A DNA stretch of 62,616 bases. Origin: Bacteroidota bacterium. GTDB taxonomy: Bacteria > Bacteroidota > Ignavibacteria > UBA10030. A program made the translations under genes and the position numbers. Position 1 is the stretch's first letter, and every line of letters starts with the position of its first letter. This document shows positions 46,383-55,611 of this stretch, piece by piece. The stretch is from positions 1 to 62,616 of the forward strand of contig JAOAFT010000013.1 in assembly GCA_026416125.1 (NCBI GenBank), given 5' to 3'. A model generated the notes under the pieces. That model worked only from the letters and a program-made list of their open reading frames with translations, searched no databases and was not told where the DNA came from.

Positions 46383-47162
46383 TCAAAATGGTTTGGAGAG
46401 TGTAAGTGAAAACGATGAAGGAGTATTTATTGTAAAGACTATCACAGAGGTACGTACCCACTGTTGAGAAAGTTTAGCTCCTATGTATCCCAGGAAAGCG
46501 CCAGCAAGGCAATCACTTAACCAGTGTTGGTGTTCGGGGATACGACTGGCAGTAATTAGTGTTGCAAGTGAGTAACTTACAAGAGGAACAGCTGTTTGAG
46601 GGTACGCATCGGCAAAAACAGTAGCAACGCAGAACGATGCAAGCGCGTGTCCAGAAGGGAACGAGGTGTATGATGAGAGAGGTTTTCCATTACGTTTTGA
46701 TGGGTACAGCGTAACCACAGGGCCATGCCAGGTGCCAGAAGCAGATGTTGCACTATAAGGGCGTTCACGCCCAAACACATGTTTTAAAAGCATTCCTACC
46801 GTACTTGTAAGTGCCAGTGAATAAACAATTTGCTCTGATGTTAGGAGAGCAATAGTGTCGTTCCATCCAAGAGCATAAATACCATAAAGGGTTATACATC
46901 CGGCAGTGAGCGTATTTCCATATTGGGACAATGTTTTCGTGATGCTTCGTAATGGTTCATATGTGTTTCTCGCGGTATAAGCTTGGTATGAAACATGATG
47001 GTCAATTGTTAACGCAACGAGTGTTAATGTGGCAGGAAGAAGAAGTTTACTCCCTGTGTCAACGAAAAAAGACTCTGTATTTGCATGTTGAGCTTTACTT
47101 TCAAACGTACATACAACGAGATTGAACAAGATAACTATACTAAAACTCCACCTCAATACCAC
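46383..47162 (-). CDS. Exported PAP2-family phosphatase
   Basis: This is a class A/PAP2 acid phosphatase with all three motifs: KHVFGRERPYS, SFPSGHA and ASRIPEHQHWLSD. It removes phosphate from lipid diphosphates or similar substrates at the periplasmic face. A hydrophobic signal lies just after the chosen GTG start (47162); the mature part begins near KAQHANTE. The frame is open further upstream to an ATG at 47222, but that would overlap the TonB receptor gene by 83 bases, whereas the GTG gives 23. With the receptor it forms a two-gene - strand unit. Confidence 0.85.
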   Translation of the reverse strand: MVLRWSFSIVILFNLVVCTFESKAQHANTESFFVDTGSKLLLPATLTLVALTIDHHVSYQAYTARNTYEPLRSITKTLSQYGNTLTAGCITLYGIYALGWNDTIALLTSEQIVYSLALTSTVGMLLKHVFGRERPYSATSASGTWHGPVVTLYPSKRNGKPLSSYTSFPSGHALASFCVATVFADAYPQTAVPLVSYSLATLITASRIPEHQHWLSDCLAGAFLGYIGAKLSQQWVRTSVIVFTINTPSSFSLTLSKPF

Positions 47163-49659
47163 CAACAGGGAAAAACTCAAACTGGTACACTGTTTCGGTT
47201 GTGCCATCGCTTCGATATTCATGGTAAAAGACGTTTTTCCTATTTAATACGTTCATAATAGAAAGATAAACATTGATATTCCAGCCCTTCATGTAATATC
47301 GACTTATCCACTGGATATCAAGTCGGCTGTAAGCAGGGTAACGAGAGGAGTTAATGTTCTGAGAATCAATCCACATACCACGAGACCATTGAATGCCACC
47401 TTCCCAAAATCGTTGAGAAGTTGTGAAGTACTTTGGTGTGTATGGATTTCCACTTTGGTACCTATACCGCAAACCAACTTCCATCTCGTCAGAGAACGGG
47501 AAAATATAGGAAGGGTATTTTAGGAACCATGGTTGATGATCGAGCCAACTTCTCATACCTTTAACAACTTTTCCACCGACAACATTGATAATGATGGGAT
47601 AATCATAAGTTGAGGTATAGGATGGGACTAATTGAGGAATTCTGGGATCCTTTTCAGTTGTTTTCGAAAGTGAAAAAGTGATTGTCCCGTAGTAGTTTGT
47701 AACCTGTTTCTTTTGGATGAAGAGCTCAATTCCGTACGACCTTTTCTTTCCTACTGGAAGCACTCTATCGGACCAGAATGTTGGATCAGAAGAGTATATA
47801 AACTGTTCAACGACGGCAATATTCCAATAGTACTTATAATAGGCTTCTACACTCACCTTAATTCCATCGTCGAAATATTGTTGGATACCTGCAACATAGT
47901 GTCTTGCTTTTATATGTGGAAGACGCCTGTTATAACCAATGTTTCTTCTGTCAGAGTAATATGGTAACGGTTGTGTTTGAGAATATTCTCCGAGAGCGAA
48001 GGAAAGTATCGTGGTAGTAGGAATAAGTTCGTATGCAAGTGCGAAGCGTGGAGAGAGCGTTGTAGCCCGTGAGTATGAAAAGTGATCGTATCGGAGTCCT
48101 ACGGTAGTACTAAGCTGCGGTGTGAGAATTATTCGGTCCGAAAGGAACGCTGCGTACTTCCATACATCTCCTGCACCAAGGGCTGTTCTGAGGGACGCAT
48201 CGGGGCGTTGTTGTTGGTAATCGTATGTACCGTTACCATCGAGATCGTATTCAAGAAGGTCTCCGTTAAACGTAACTGAATTAAACCAATGATTTGTTGT
48301 TTGGAGTTGTCCACCGAGTGTTAATTCATGGCGTGGATGAACTTTATAGAAAAGTTCGGCTTTGATGGCATAAACAGCCTCGTCTGTATTATTGTTATAG
48401 ACAATCCGTCTATTAATGTGGTCGTAGTTACGAAGAATACCTCTAGTGTCATATTCACGCCGTACAAATAATTCTGCGACATCAGTATTGTAGCGAGTAC
48501 CGTATGTGTAGAGTGTAAGTACAGCGAATCCATTCTTCTCAAAGAGGTGCTTGATGTTAAGACCAAGAACATATTGGTTGTTTTTAAAATCGATATCAAA
48601 TACGCTTGTTGAGTCGATAACATGTGCTCTTTGTAGGTTACGTTCGTTTGGTTTTCCTTTAATAAATATTGTGCTGGAGCCGTACAGAGCATTAAGTGAA
48701 AGTTTCCATTGTGAAGAAAGGTCGTACGTTACTTTTGTTTGTGCATCCCAGTATACAGGTATTGCTGTGAGGGAGATTTTTGATATCCCAAAGAGTTTGT
48801 CGAAAAGGTCTAAGTAGCTTCGACGGAGTGAAAGTATCCAAGAGCCACGGCCATCGTTGATTGAACCTTCAGTGAGCGTACCAATTCCAGCAAAATTGAA
48901 GCCTGTATTCGATGCGAATGCTTTTTGGCGATCGCCTTCGCGAATAGTGATATCCATAACAGAAGATATCTTATCGCCATACTGTGCTGAAAATCCACCA
49001 GATGAGAATTGCACATCGTCAACGAGATCGATGTTGATCATGTTAATAGGACCTGCAGAATTTTCCTGATTTGAGTAGTGGTTAATTGATGGTATTTCCA
49101 TATGGTCCACTATCGTAAGGTTTTCGTACGGTGCTCCACCACGAACAATAAGTTCGTTGATATTATCACTTGAGCTTGCAATACCAGGTAGATTTTGAAC
49201 AACTCGTTGGATATCTTGTGCCGAGCCTGGTTGACGTTTTACTTCTGCTCGATCATATGAATTAATGCTGATTGGTGAGAGAGCCGTACTCTTACTGTAG
49301 TAACTGGCTTCAACTGTCACCTCACCGTGTTCAACAGGTCGTTCCTGTAGACGTACAGTGAGCTTCGTACTTCTACCAGTTGATATAACAACATTTGTTA
49401 CAATCTGCGGTTCGTATCCTACGAGAGAGGCTTTCAAGCTATACGTACCAACTGGGATGGTACGAATGATAAAAGTACCTGTTGAATCGGTGAGTGTACC
49501 AAAGAAAGGGTTCTCAACAAGGTGCACAGTAGCGTAAGGGAGTGGTTCTGAAGTTTTTCTATCGATGATAGTACCTACAAGGTCGCCAGTGTAATGTTGT
49601 GCATAAATACGTGGAAGAACGAGAAACAATGCTACTCCTATTAAAACAATGCGTTGCAT
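47140..49659 (-). CDS. TonB-dependent outer-membrane receptor with CarboxypepD_reg-like domain
   Basis: This protein of about 839 residues has a signal peptide (MQRIVLIGVALFLVLPRIYA), then a beta-sandwich regulatory domain (about 23-105, GTIIDRKTSEPLPYATVHL). The plug follows (about 125-225, GSAQDIQRVVQNLPGI, then ELIVRGGAPYENLTIVD), and then a 22-strand-type barrel to the C terminus, which ends in an aromatic residue (GGIEVEF). Such receptors take up large ligands such as siderophores, cobalamin or glycans using TonB energy; the ligand cannot be told. No SusD partner is present, so it is not a standard SusCD pair. The ATG at 49659 is preferred over 49674 because it begins the signal peptide. 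Confidence 0.9.
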   Translation of the reverse strand: MQRIVLIGVALFLVLPRIYAQHYTGDLVGTIIDRKTSEPLPYATVHLVENPFFGTLTDSTGTFIIRTIPVGTYSLKASLVGYEPQIVTNVVISTGRSTKLTVRLQERPVEHGEVTVEASYYSKSTALSPISINSYDRAEVKRQPGSAQDIQRVVQNLPGIASSSDNINELIVRGGAPYENLTIVDHMEIPSINHYSNQENSAGPINMINIDLVDDVQFSSGGFSAQYGDKISSVMDITIREGDRQKAFASNTGFNFAGIGTLTEGSINDGRGSWILSLRRSYLDLFDKLFGISKISLTAIPVYWDAQTKVTYDLSSQWKLSLNALYGSSTIFIKGKPNERNLQRAHVIDSTSVFDIDFKNNQYVLGLNIKHLFEKNGFAVLTLYTYGTRYNTDVAELFVRREYDTRGILRNYDHINRRIVYNNNTDEAVYAIKAELFYKVHPRHELTLGGQLQTTNHWFNSVTFNGDLLEYDLDGNGTYDYQQQRPDASLRTALGAGDVWKYAAFLSDRIILTPQLSTTVGLRYDHFSYSRATTLSPRFALAYELIPTTTILSFALGEYSQTQPLPYYSDRRNIGYNRRLPHIKARHYVAGIQQYFDDGIKVSVEAYYKYYWNIAVVEQFIYSSDPTFWSDRVLPVGKKRSYGIELFIQKKQVTNYYGTITFSLSKTTEKDPRIPQLVPSYTSTYDYPIIINVVGGKVVKGMRSWLDHQPWFLKYPSYIFPFSDEMEVGLRYRYQSGNPYTPKYFTTSQRFWEGGIQWSRGMWIDSQNINSSRYPAYSRLDIQWISRYYMKGWNINVYLSIMNVLNRKNVFYHEYRSDGTTETVYQFEFFPVGGIEVEF

Positions 49660-49795
49660 TCTAGGGGGCTCCATACTGACAATGTACTTTCTTGCACTGT
49701 AAGTACTAAAAGTTACAATAAAAAGTTCATACTATACTATACCAATGTGAAATTTTTGTTAATATTATTATAATACATCAATTGAGGTAGAGAGT

Positions 49796-50734
49796 ATGGA
49801 TATCCTAAAGCCAGTACGCTTGAAGAAAGGTGATGTTATTGGCGTTGTCGCACCAGCCAGCAGAGTAACAGCGGAAGAAAAAGTACACAAAGGTGTAGAG
49901 TACCTCGAGAAACTTGGGTACCGTGTTGAACTTGGGAAACATGTTTTTGACTTGCATGGTTACTGCGCGGGCCGTGATGAAGATCGTGCAGCAGATTTCA
50001 ATGCGATGGTACTGAATCCATCCATCAAAGCTATTTTTACAATTCGTGGTGGTTATGGAACGCCTCGTATTCTCCACCTCATAGATTATAGAGCTCTTCG
50101 CAGAAACCCCAAAGTAATCGTTGGTTACAGTGATATCTCAGCATTACAATTAGCAATATTTAAAAAAGCAGGACTTGTAACTTTTTCAGGACCGATGATT
50201 GGGGTAGAAATGTGGAATGATATGGATCCGCTGACAGAAGAACATTTTTGGAGACTTATAACATCATCGAAAAAGATTGGAGTGCTGCAGGTGGATTCGA
50301 GTACGCCACTCGACGTGGTAAAGCGAGGGTATACCCAAGGCACCCTTGTCCCAACAAATCTATCGCTCATGCTTTCGTTACTGGGTACTCAATATTTTCC
50401 TGTATTGAAAAAATCGATACTTGTTGTTGAAGATGTTGATGAAGAGCCACATCGGATTGATCGGATGTTTGCACAGCTTTTTCATGCAAATGTTTTGAGG
50501 GAATTGGCAGGACTTATCTTCGGGACATTTGTTGCGTGTGAAGCAGATGATGATGAACCCCACTTCACACTTGAACAAGTGCTGCGTGAGTATGCGCAAT
50601 ACATTAAAGGTCCTGTTCTTGCCCGGTTTCCTTATGGACATATACCTCGGAAAGTAACACTTCCCATTGGATTACGTGCAACTATCAATACATCAAAACG
50701 GCGTGTTGTTATCGATGAGTCAGCTGTTCTCTAG
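49796..50734 (+). CDS. ldcA: LD-carboxypeptidase (peptidase S66)
   Basis: This 312-residue protein belongs to the S66 family, which trims the terminal D-Ala from cytoplasmic murein tetrapeptides during cell-wall recycling. It has GVVAPASRVT (about 16-25), FTIRGGYGTPRIL and the nucleophile in VGYSDISAL (Ser112). The catalytic Glu is in VEDVDEEPHRIDRM, and the His in PYGHIPRK. A MccF-like self-immunity role is a less likely alternative. The start is ATG at 49796. A TATAAT (49769-49774) lies just upstream without a good -35. Confidence 0.9.
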   Translation: MDILKPVRLKKGDVIGVVAPASRVTAEEKVHKGVEYLEKLGYRVELGKHVFDLHGYCAGRDEDRAADFNAMVLNPSIKAIFTIRGGYGTPRILHLIDYRALRRNPKVIVGYSDISALQLAIFKKAGLVTFSGPMIGVEMWNDMDPLTEEHFWRLITSSKKIGVLQVDSSTPLDVVKRGYTQGTLVPTNLSLMLSLLGTQYFPVLKKSILVVEDVDEEPHRIDRMFAQLFHANVLRELAGLIFGTFVACEADDDEPHFTLEQVLREYAQYIKGPVLARFPYGHIPRKVTLPIGLRATINTSKRRVVIDESAVL

Positions 50735-50747
50735 TCCACTTACTCTT

Positions 50748-53700
50748 TTAGTGAGGGGGAGCGTCAAGCACTTCGCGAACAAATTGCAATAGGTGCGTAG
50801 GGGTATACGGTTTCTGAAGATAGTGAGTAATGCCTAATTCGTTGAGTTTCTCACGTTCTACAGGATCAAAGAAACCACTGGTCATGATAATTTTTTTCTG
50901 AGGAGTTAATCGCTTCATAATCATACAGCATTCAGTACCATTAAGCTTCGGAAGTCCTAAATCTGAAAGGATTAAATCGATAGTTTGATGGTGTTGTTTG
51001 TAGAGTTCAACTGCTTCGAGGCCATCGCGAGCAACAAGTACACGGTATCCATTTGCTTCTAAAATAGACACTGTCAAAGACCGTAGATAGTCTTCATCTT
51101 CAATAACAAAAATTGTTTCCGATCCACTTCGCACGGTGGTTTCTTGGAATGAATCTCTTTCGTGTTTTTTTGCTGTGTGGTTAGAAGGGAGATAGATGGT
51201 GAAGGTAGTTCCTTTTCCGACAATGCTTTGTACATCAATGAAACCGTTCATACTTGCTATGATGCCATAGACAACCGAAAGACCTAAGCCTGTTCCTTTC
51301 CCCTTTTCCTTTGTTGTAAAGAATGGTTCAAAAATTCTTTCGATGTGTTCTTGAGGAATTCCTACGCCACTATCTTGGACGTGAATAGCAAGGTATGATG
51401 AGGCAGAAGCTTTATGGAAACGATTTTGAACAAGTGTTTGTGGAACAAGCTCTGTTTTAAAAACTAATGATCCTCCATAGGGCATAGCATCTTTTGCATT
51501 GACAGCGAGGTTTAGGAGTGACTGGTGAATTTGTATTGCATCTCCAAGTACTGGTGAAATATGATGATCGAGTTCAGTTTTTATTTCGATGGTTTTCGGG
51601 AAGGTTTCTTTGAGGAGTTTTGTGAGCTCAAGGATGATTTCATTGATATTAATAGGTTCTATTTGAAGTTCGGTTCGTCGTGCAAAAGTAAGAATTTGGC
51701 GAACGAGATCCGTAGCGCGTTTGGTAGCTGTCATAATTGCTTCGATGTACTTTGGAAATTGATCTTCTCGGTCTCGATGGAGAATGAGCATTTCTGTGTA
51801 TGCAGAAATGATTGTGAGAAGATTGTTAAAATCATGAGCAATGCCTCCTGCAAGGACACCGAGGCTTTCCATCTTTTGCATGTGTCGCACTTCTTCTTCT
51901 AATTTTTGTCTGTGTTCTTCTATCTGCTTCCGTTCTTCAAGCTCTTTCCGGAGTGATTCAATGAGCTTTACGTTTTCATACATGACAGCAATGGAATTCG
52001 AAAGGGTGGAAAGAAGATTGACATCGTTATCAGTAAACGCATGTGTACGCTTATCGCTAACGGTAATACAACCTATACTGTGACTTGTTGCTACAAGTGG
52101 TACTATAAGAACGGAGCCAGAGCAACAAGAAAGAGATGAAAAGGTGGATTCAATCGAAGTGTCATTTATGAGTACTGGCTTCCCATTTCTGATCGCCCAT
52201 GTGCACAACTCACAGTCTTTCCTATTGGTATCGTTCTTTAGAGAAGTAACGCTTTGAATTGAGTTTGATGCAAGGAGTTCTAAATTTTGGGTATCTGGAT
52301 TGAGAAGCCATATGCACGAGTGCGCTTCAGGAAAGAGTGTATTCAATGAGGTAATTGTTTTGGTTGCAACTTCGTTCGTTGAATAACTTTGTGTGATCGA
52401 TCTTGTTGCTTGGTATAGTGTTTGGATTTGTTTGTAGTGGTTGTACGTTTCTTGTTCAACAACTTTTCGATCCGTGATATCGCGCCACGTGGTGTACAGT
52501 ACGGTTTCGTTTTCGATAGTAACGCGTGTCAATGTAATTTCGACCCAAAGAGAAGAGCCATCTCTCTTTTGAAGTACCCATTCGAACTTCAACGATCCTT
52601 GCTCAAGAGCTTTTTGAGTTAATTCCAGGTACTTGCGTGATGATGGGATACCGTCAGGTTGGTAGGGAGGTGAAAACTCATCGATACATTTCCCGATGAG
52701 AGAGGATTTATTCCACCCAAGGATGTGCGACGCAGCATCGTTGCAATCAACAATTCGGTTTTGTGCAATAATAAGATTTGCATCGGAAGCTGCATGGAAG
52801 AGAATTTCAAATTTCTCTTCGCTTCTTAGAAGTGCATTGTGTGTTTCAAGGCGTTTTCTAAATTCAGCTTCGACTTCTTTTGCTTTTTCTTGGAGTGCTC
52901 GGCGTAAGGTAGCATTCCATGTCAGCACTCCGGTCAGAATACTAACGAAAATAACACCACTCAATGCAATCCATTGCCATGGGATTTTAGCGTACCATGG
53001 AATTTCAATACTTAACCCGGTCCATTTTTTTATTAGGTAATTTTTCTTTGATTCAGGTATTGCCCGGAGAGCTTTATTTAGGATTGAGGCAAATTCAGGC
53101 CAGTCGTTACGAATAGCCATTGTATAAGGATCTTTTGGACCAAAATCACCTGCAATGCGTAAGTTAGAGAGTCCCCACCGCTCAATGATATACGAGACTG
53201 TAGCAATGTTTGCGACCGAAGCGTCAACTTTCCCGAATGAAAGTTCATAGAGACTTTCGAGAGTTGAAGGGACGGTGTCAAGAATTGCTTGTATACCTTC
53301 TCTCAGTAATCGTTCATGGACCGACGATCGATAGATTATGGAGATCTTCATACCGTTGAGAGAATCGATCGTAAGTTTTCGGGGATCACTCTTCCGCACG
53401 ACGATAACTTTTTGTAGATGGATGAAAGGATCGGTGAAAATGAGATACTCTTTGCGCTGTTGAGTAATAGCTGTGGCAGTGATGACATCAATTTCTTTCT
53501 TTCGTGCTGCCTCAAAAATCTCAGACATGTTGTTGTAACGTACAATTGTAAACGTAATACCAAGTTCGCGTTCGATCTCGCGGACCAGGTCCGCAGCAAG
53601 TCCGCTGTACAGAGTATCGCCTTCATAAAATTCAATTGGTATGAAGTTTGGATTTGGTGCAATACGAATTGTTTTGTGTGTTTGTAGCCACAAGCGTTCG

Positions 53701-53834
53701 TCTGAAGTTAAATTAAGTGAAGAAGGACGTGTAGCGTACCACCATGCGAGAATACTCACAATGAGAATGCCAGTGCTAATAAATAATATTCGAACAATCA
53801 CTGGTGTATGTTTGAAGGAAGAAATCACGTGCAA
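50748..53834 (-). CDS. Hybrid histidine kinase with periplasmic SBP3 sensor, PAS and GAF domains
   Basis: This 1028-residue kinase has a transmembrane helix (about 14-32) and a periplasmic solute-binding protein family 3 domain (about 43-275, IRIAPNPNFIPIEFYE to YLIKKWTG). A second helix lies at about 287-306. Then come PAS (about 335-460), GAF (about 475-625) and a kinase core with His667 in [27 protein letters not shown] and GKGTGLGLSV follow. The C-terminal receiver has Asp958 (SDLGLP), Thr in IMTSGF and Lys in QKPY. All key residues are intact. The sensor is BvgS-like and probably binds an amino acid or related ligand. The kinase-receiver half is a paralogue of that of the seven-PAS kinase in this window. 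Confidence 0.93.
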   Translation of the reverse strand: MHVISSFKHTPVIVRILFISTGILIVSILAWWYATRPSSLNLTSDERLWLQTHKTIRIAPNPNFIPIEFYEGDTLYSGLAADLVREIERELGITFTIVRYNNMSEIFEAARKKEIDVITATAITQQRKEYLIFTDPFIHLQKVIVVRKSDPRKLTIDSLNGMKISIIYRSSVHERLLREGIQAILDTVPSTLESLYELSFGKVDASVANIATVSYIIERWGLSNLRIAGDFGPKDPYTMAIRNDWPEFASILNKALRAIPESKKNYLIKKWTGLSIEIPWYAKIPWQWIALSGVIFVSILTGVLTWNATLRRALQEKAKEVEAEFRKRLETHNALLRSEEKFEILFHAASDANLIIAQNRIVDCNDAASHILGWNKSSLIGKCIDEFSPPYQPDGIPSSRKYLELTQKALEQGSLKFEWVLQKRDGSSLWVEITLTRVTIENETVLYTTWRDITDRKVVEQETYNHYKQIQTLYQATRSITQSYSTNEVATKTITSLNTLFPEAHSCIWLLNPDTQNLELLASNSIQSVTSLKNDTNRKDCELCTWAIRNGKPVLINDTSIESTFSSLSCCSGSVLIVPLVATSHSIGCITVSDKRTHAFTDNDVNLLSTLSNSIAVMYENVKLIESLRKELEERKQIEEHRQKLEEEVRHMQKMESLGVLAGGIAHDFNNLLTIISAYTEMLILHRDREDQFPKYIEAIMTATKRATDLVRQILTFARRTELQIEPININEIILELTKLLKETFPKTIEIKTELDHHISPVLGDAIQIHQSLLNLAVNAKDAMPYGGSLVFKTELVPQTLVQNRFHKASASSYLAIHVQDSGVGIPQEHIERIFEPFFTTKEKGKGTGLGLSVVYGIIASMNGFIDVQSIVGKGTTFTIYLPSNHTAKKHERDSFQETTVRSGSETIFVIEDEDYLRSLTVSILEANGYRVLVARDGLEAVELYKQHHQTIDLILSDLGLPKLNGTECCMIMKRLTPQKKIIMTSGFFDPVEREKLNELGITHYLQKPYTPTHLLQFVREVLDAPPH

Positions 53835-53917
53835 GAACCTCGTTTCGTAACGCTTTACTGATGAAGGATTGTGAGGTCAGTAATAATGTGTACCAAAAGA
53901 TAAGACGATGAAAAATA

Positions 53918-53931
53918 TTTACAATTGTAAA
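53918..53931. promoter_or_regulatory. 14-bp perfect palindrome upstream of the SBP3 hybrid kinase
   Basis: TTTACAATTGTAAA at 53918-53931 is a perfect palindrome without spacer, 84 bases before the kinase start codon. It has the form of a dimeric regulator site. No regulator gene lies nearby. Confidence 0.45.
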
Positions 53932-53997
53932 CGTTATTTAGTATCATTGGAATAAACTTGCATGTTCATTGTAACCACTTGTACTATAATATAGGTT

Positions 53998-54014
53998 CTT
54001 TGTAGTGTACAAAG
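53998..54014. repeat. Inverted repeat CTTTGTA-3-TACAAAG
   Basis: CTTTGTA at 53998-54004 and TACAAAG at 54008-54014 form a seven-pair arm around GTG. An A-run follows on the + strand; there is no T-run after it on either strand, so it is not a standard terminator. The half-site shares TACAA with the palindrome 70 bases away and may bind the same protein. Confidence 0.4.
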
Positions 54015-54071
54015 AAAAAAGGTTTCAAGTGTAGGTGATAGTACCTATGTGGTTTATTTTAGTGGAAGTTG

Positions 54072-54326
54072 TTATCCGAGAGGAAAAGGCTTTTTAAAGG
54101 TTGTTGTGAACTCAACTGTAGCGCCCCATACGTCCTCATTGTAGTAAATAAGTAGCGAGCGGCCTATTGTTTCATCAAGCAAGGATGTTGCAATTCCACC
54201 GTGTAGTCTACCAGGGTAACCCTGGTGTTCGTCTTTAGGGGTTACTAAACACAGAAGTTCCTGTGTTTCGAGTTCATAGAACATTGTTTGGAGGTCGAAT
54301 TGATTTTTCAGACCACAGAGGAAACA
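54072..54326 (-). pseudogene. Truncated PaaI-like hotdog thioesterase remnant
   Basis: An open frame of 70 codons (ATG at 54284) encodes GYPGRLHGGIATSLLDETIG, the hallmark block of PaaI-type thioesterases. The same frame continues upstream through CFLCGLKNQFDL up to 54326, matching the usual N-terminal CxxCG..N..GL block of this family, but a TGA at 54327-54329 cuts it before any start codon. At the other end the frame stops just after FKKPFPLG, where intact members continue for about 50 residues. None of the three frames downstream looks like that missing part. The gene therefore seems broken at both ends; translation of the short internal form would give an incomplete hotdog fold. Confidence 0.7.
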
Positions 54327-54380
54327 TCATTTGCTGTTTTTTACTTTTGTACAATAGAGCAACGTTCTCACAGAATGCTC

Positions 54381-55598
54381 TTACTCAGGCGAAAAAAGAA
54401 GTGGCCACACAACAATAAATGTAAGATAGCCAATGAGAAGACGGTGGTACACTGGGTGGTGCTTTTGAATGTAGCGCCACCCAAAAGCCCCTGCAATCAT
54501 GAGTAATGTTAGCAAAAGCGTCAGTATAGAGACAGATGCGAGATCGAGTGAGTCTTTCCAGAAGTATCGAAGATTGAATGTACCGTTGTATACCCACCCA
54601 TAGAGGATTACCAAGTGAGCGATGTACACGAAGAGAGATTGCATTCCGAGAGTTGTAAGCCAACGAGGAGTTGCCCATGGGGCTGATGTGCGGGTAAGGA
54701 TGCTATCTTCAATAAACCATAAGGTGCTCATTATGACGAAGAGCACACCAAGTCGGATCCAAAAGTAATTTGGACTTGAATACCAAAAGTCATGATGATC
54801 GTACAATGTGTATGGTAAGTATTCTGATAGAAGACCGCCAGCAATAAGAAGAATGCCAGCAACAAACAACCATCGAATAAAGAAAACCTCTCGCTGTACT
54901 TGAGCAAAACGGAGGAAAAGCCACGATACAAGTGTACCAGCAAATAGGAAGCCTGCATAAGGGAAAAGAGGGAAATAGGAACCGCTTTTGCTCGTAAGTG
55001 CAGAGGAGAGTGCAGATGGAATATTCTGGTTACTGTGAACGTTGAGAAGGAGGGGAGTGGTGTACACTGTTAAAAGCAATAAAATAACGACGGCACTAAG
55101 AAATTGATTTTCCTTTCTAAGTACAAAGAGAAGGAGCCGGAGAATGATAAGGCTAAAGCCAATACATTGGAGAACATCAAAGGAAAAAAATGCTTGCCAC
55201 TCTTGTTCCGTTGCTGTGGTTAGCATTTTTTGTAACGAAAGATATGGAACATGGAGCACATAACCAATGAAGATGAGAACAACAGCACGCCAGAGACGAC
55301 GGAGAAAAGGTTTGCCGAACGTCACTGCCTGTTCCCACTTACGTTGGGTTGCAATTGCAAGTGCAAATCCTGAACCAAAGAGAAATCCTGGTGCAGTGAT
55401 GCCATGAAATATCTCATGGATCGTGAACCATTGAGTTGATTTGAGTTCAGGGAGTGAAAGGTCACGGACAACGTGACCTTCAATCATAAACAGAACGATG
55501 AGTCCTCGATAGAGATCTAGGAAAATGTATCGACCTTTCCCCTCGCTCCAGGTATGGTGTATTGGGTGCGTTCTCATACTAATCTCAGAGAAATTCAC
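54381..55598 (-). CDS. DUF1624/HGSNAT-like membrane acyltransferase
   Basis: This 405-residue protein has about ten membrane helices. The N-terminal block IFLDLYRGLIVLFMIEGHVV with its loop histidine matches the heparan-alpha-glucosaminide N-acetyltransferase catalytic family (DUF1624/DUF5009). ITAPGFLFGSGFALAIATQR follows. These proteins are thought to acetylate sugars across the membrane. It may modify cell-envelope glycans here. An internal ATG at 55577 is an alternative start. It lies just downstream of pta, whose product acetyl phosphate/acetyl-CoA interconversion is a possible but unproven functional link. Confidence 0.8.
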   Translation of the reverse strand: MNFSEISMRTHPIHHTWSEGKGRYIFLDLYRGLIVLFMIEGHVVRDLSLPELKSTQWFTIHEIFHGITAPGFLFGSGFALAIATQRKWEQAVTFGKPFLRRLWRAVVLIFIGYVLHVPYLSLQKMLTTATEQEWQAFFSFDVLQCIGFSLIILRLLLFVLRKENQFLSAVVILLLLTVYTTPLLLNVHSNQNIPSALSSALTSKSGSYFPLFPYAGFLFAGTLVSWLFLRFAQVQREVFFIRWLFVAGILLIAGGLLSEYLPYTLYDHHDFWYSSPNYFWIRLGVLFVIMSTLWFIEDSILTRTSAPWATPRWLTTLGMQSLFVYIAHLVILYGWVYNGTFNLRYFWKDSLDLASVSILTLLLTLLMIAGAFGWRYIQKHHPVYHRLLIGYLTFIVVWPLLFSPE

Positions 55599-55611
55599 TT
55601 ATTGACAAGTA

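Noticed and set aside
46360-46470. Possible 36-codon gene on the + strand after AAGGAGG at about 46314
   Set aside because: The ribosome-binding-like sequence is about 40 bases from the ATG and the frame runs into the phosphatase gene on the opposite strand.
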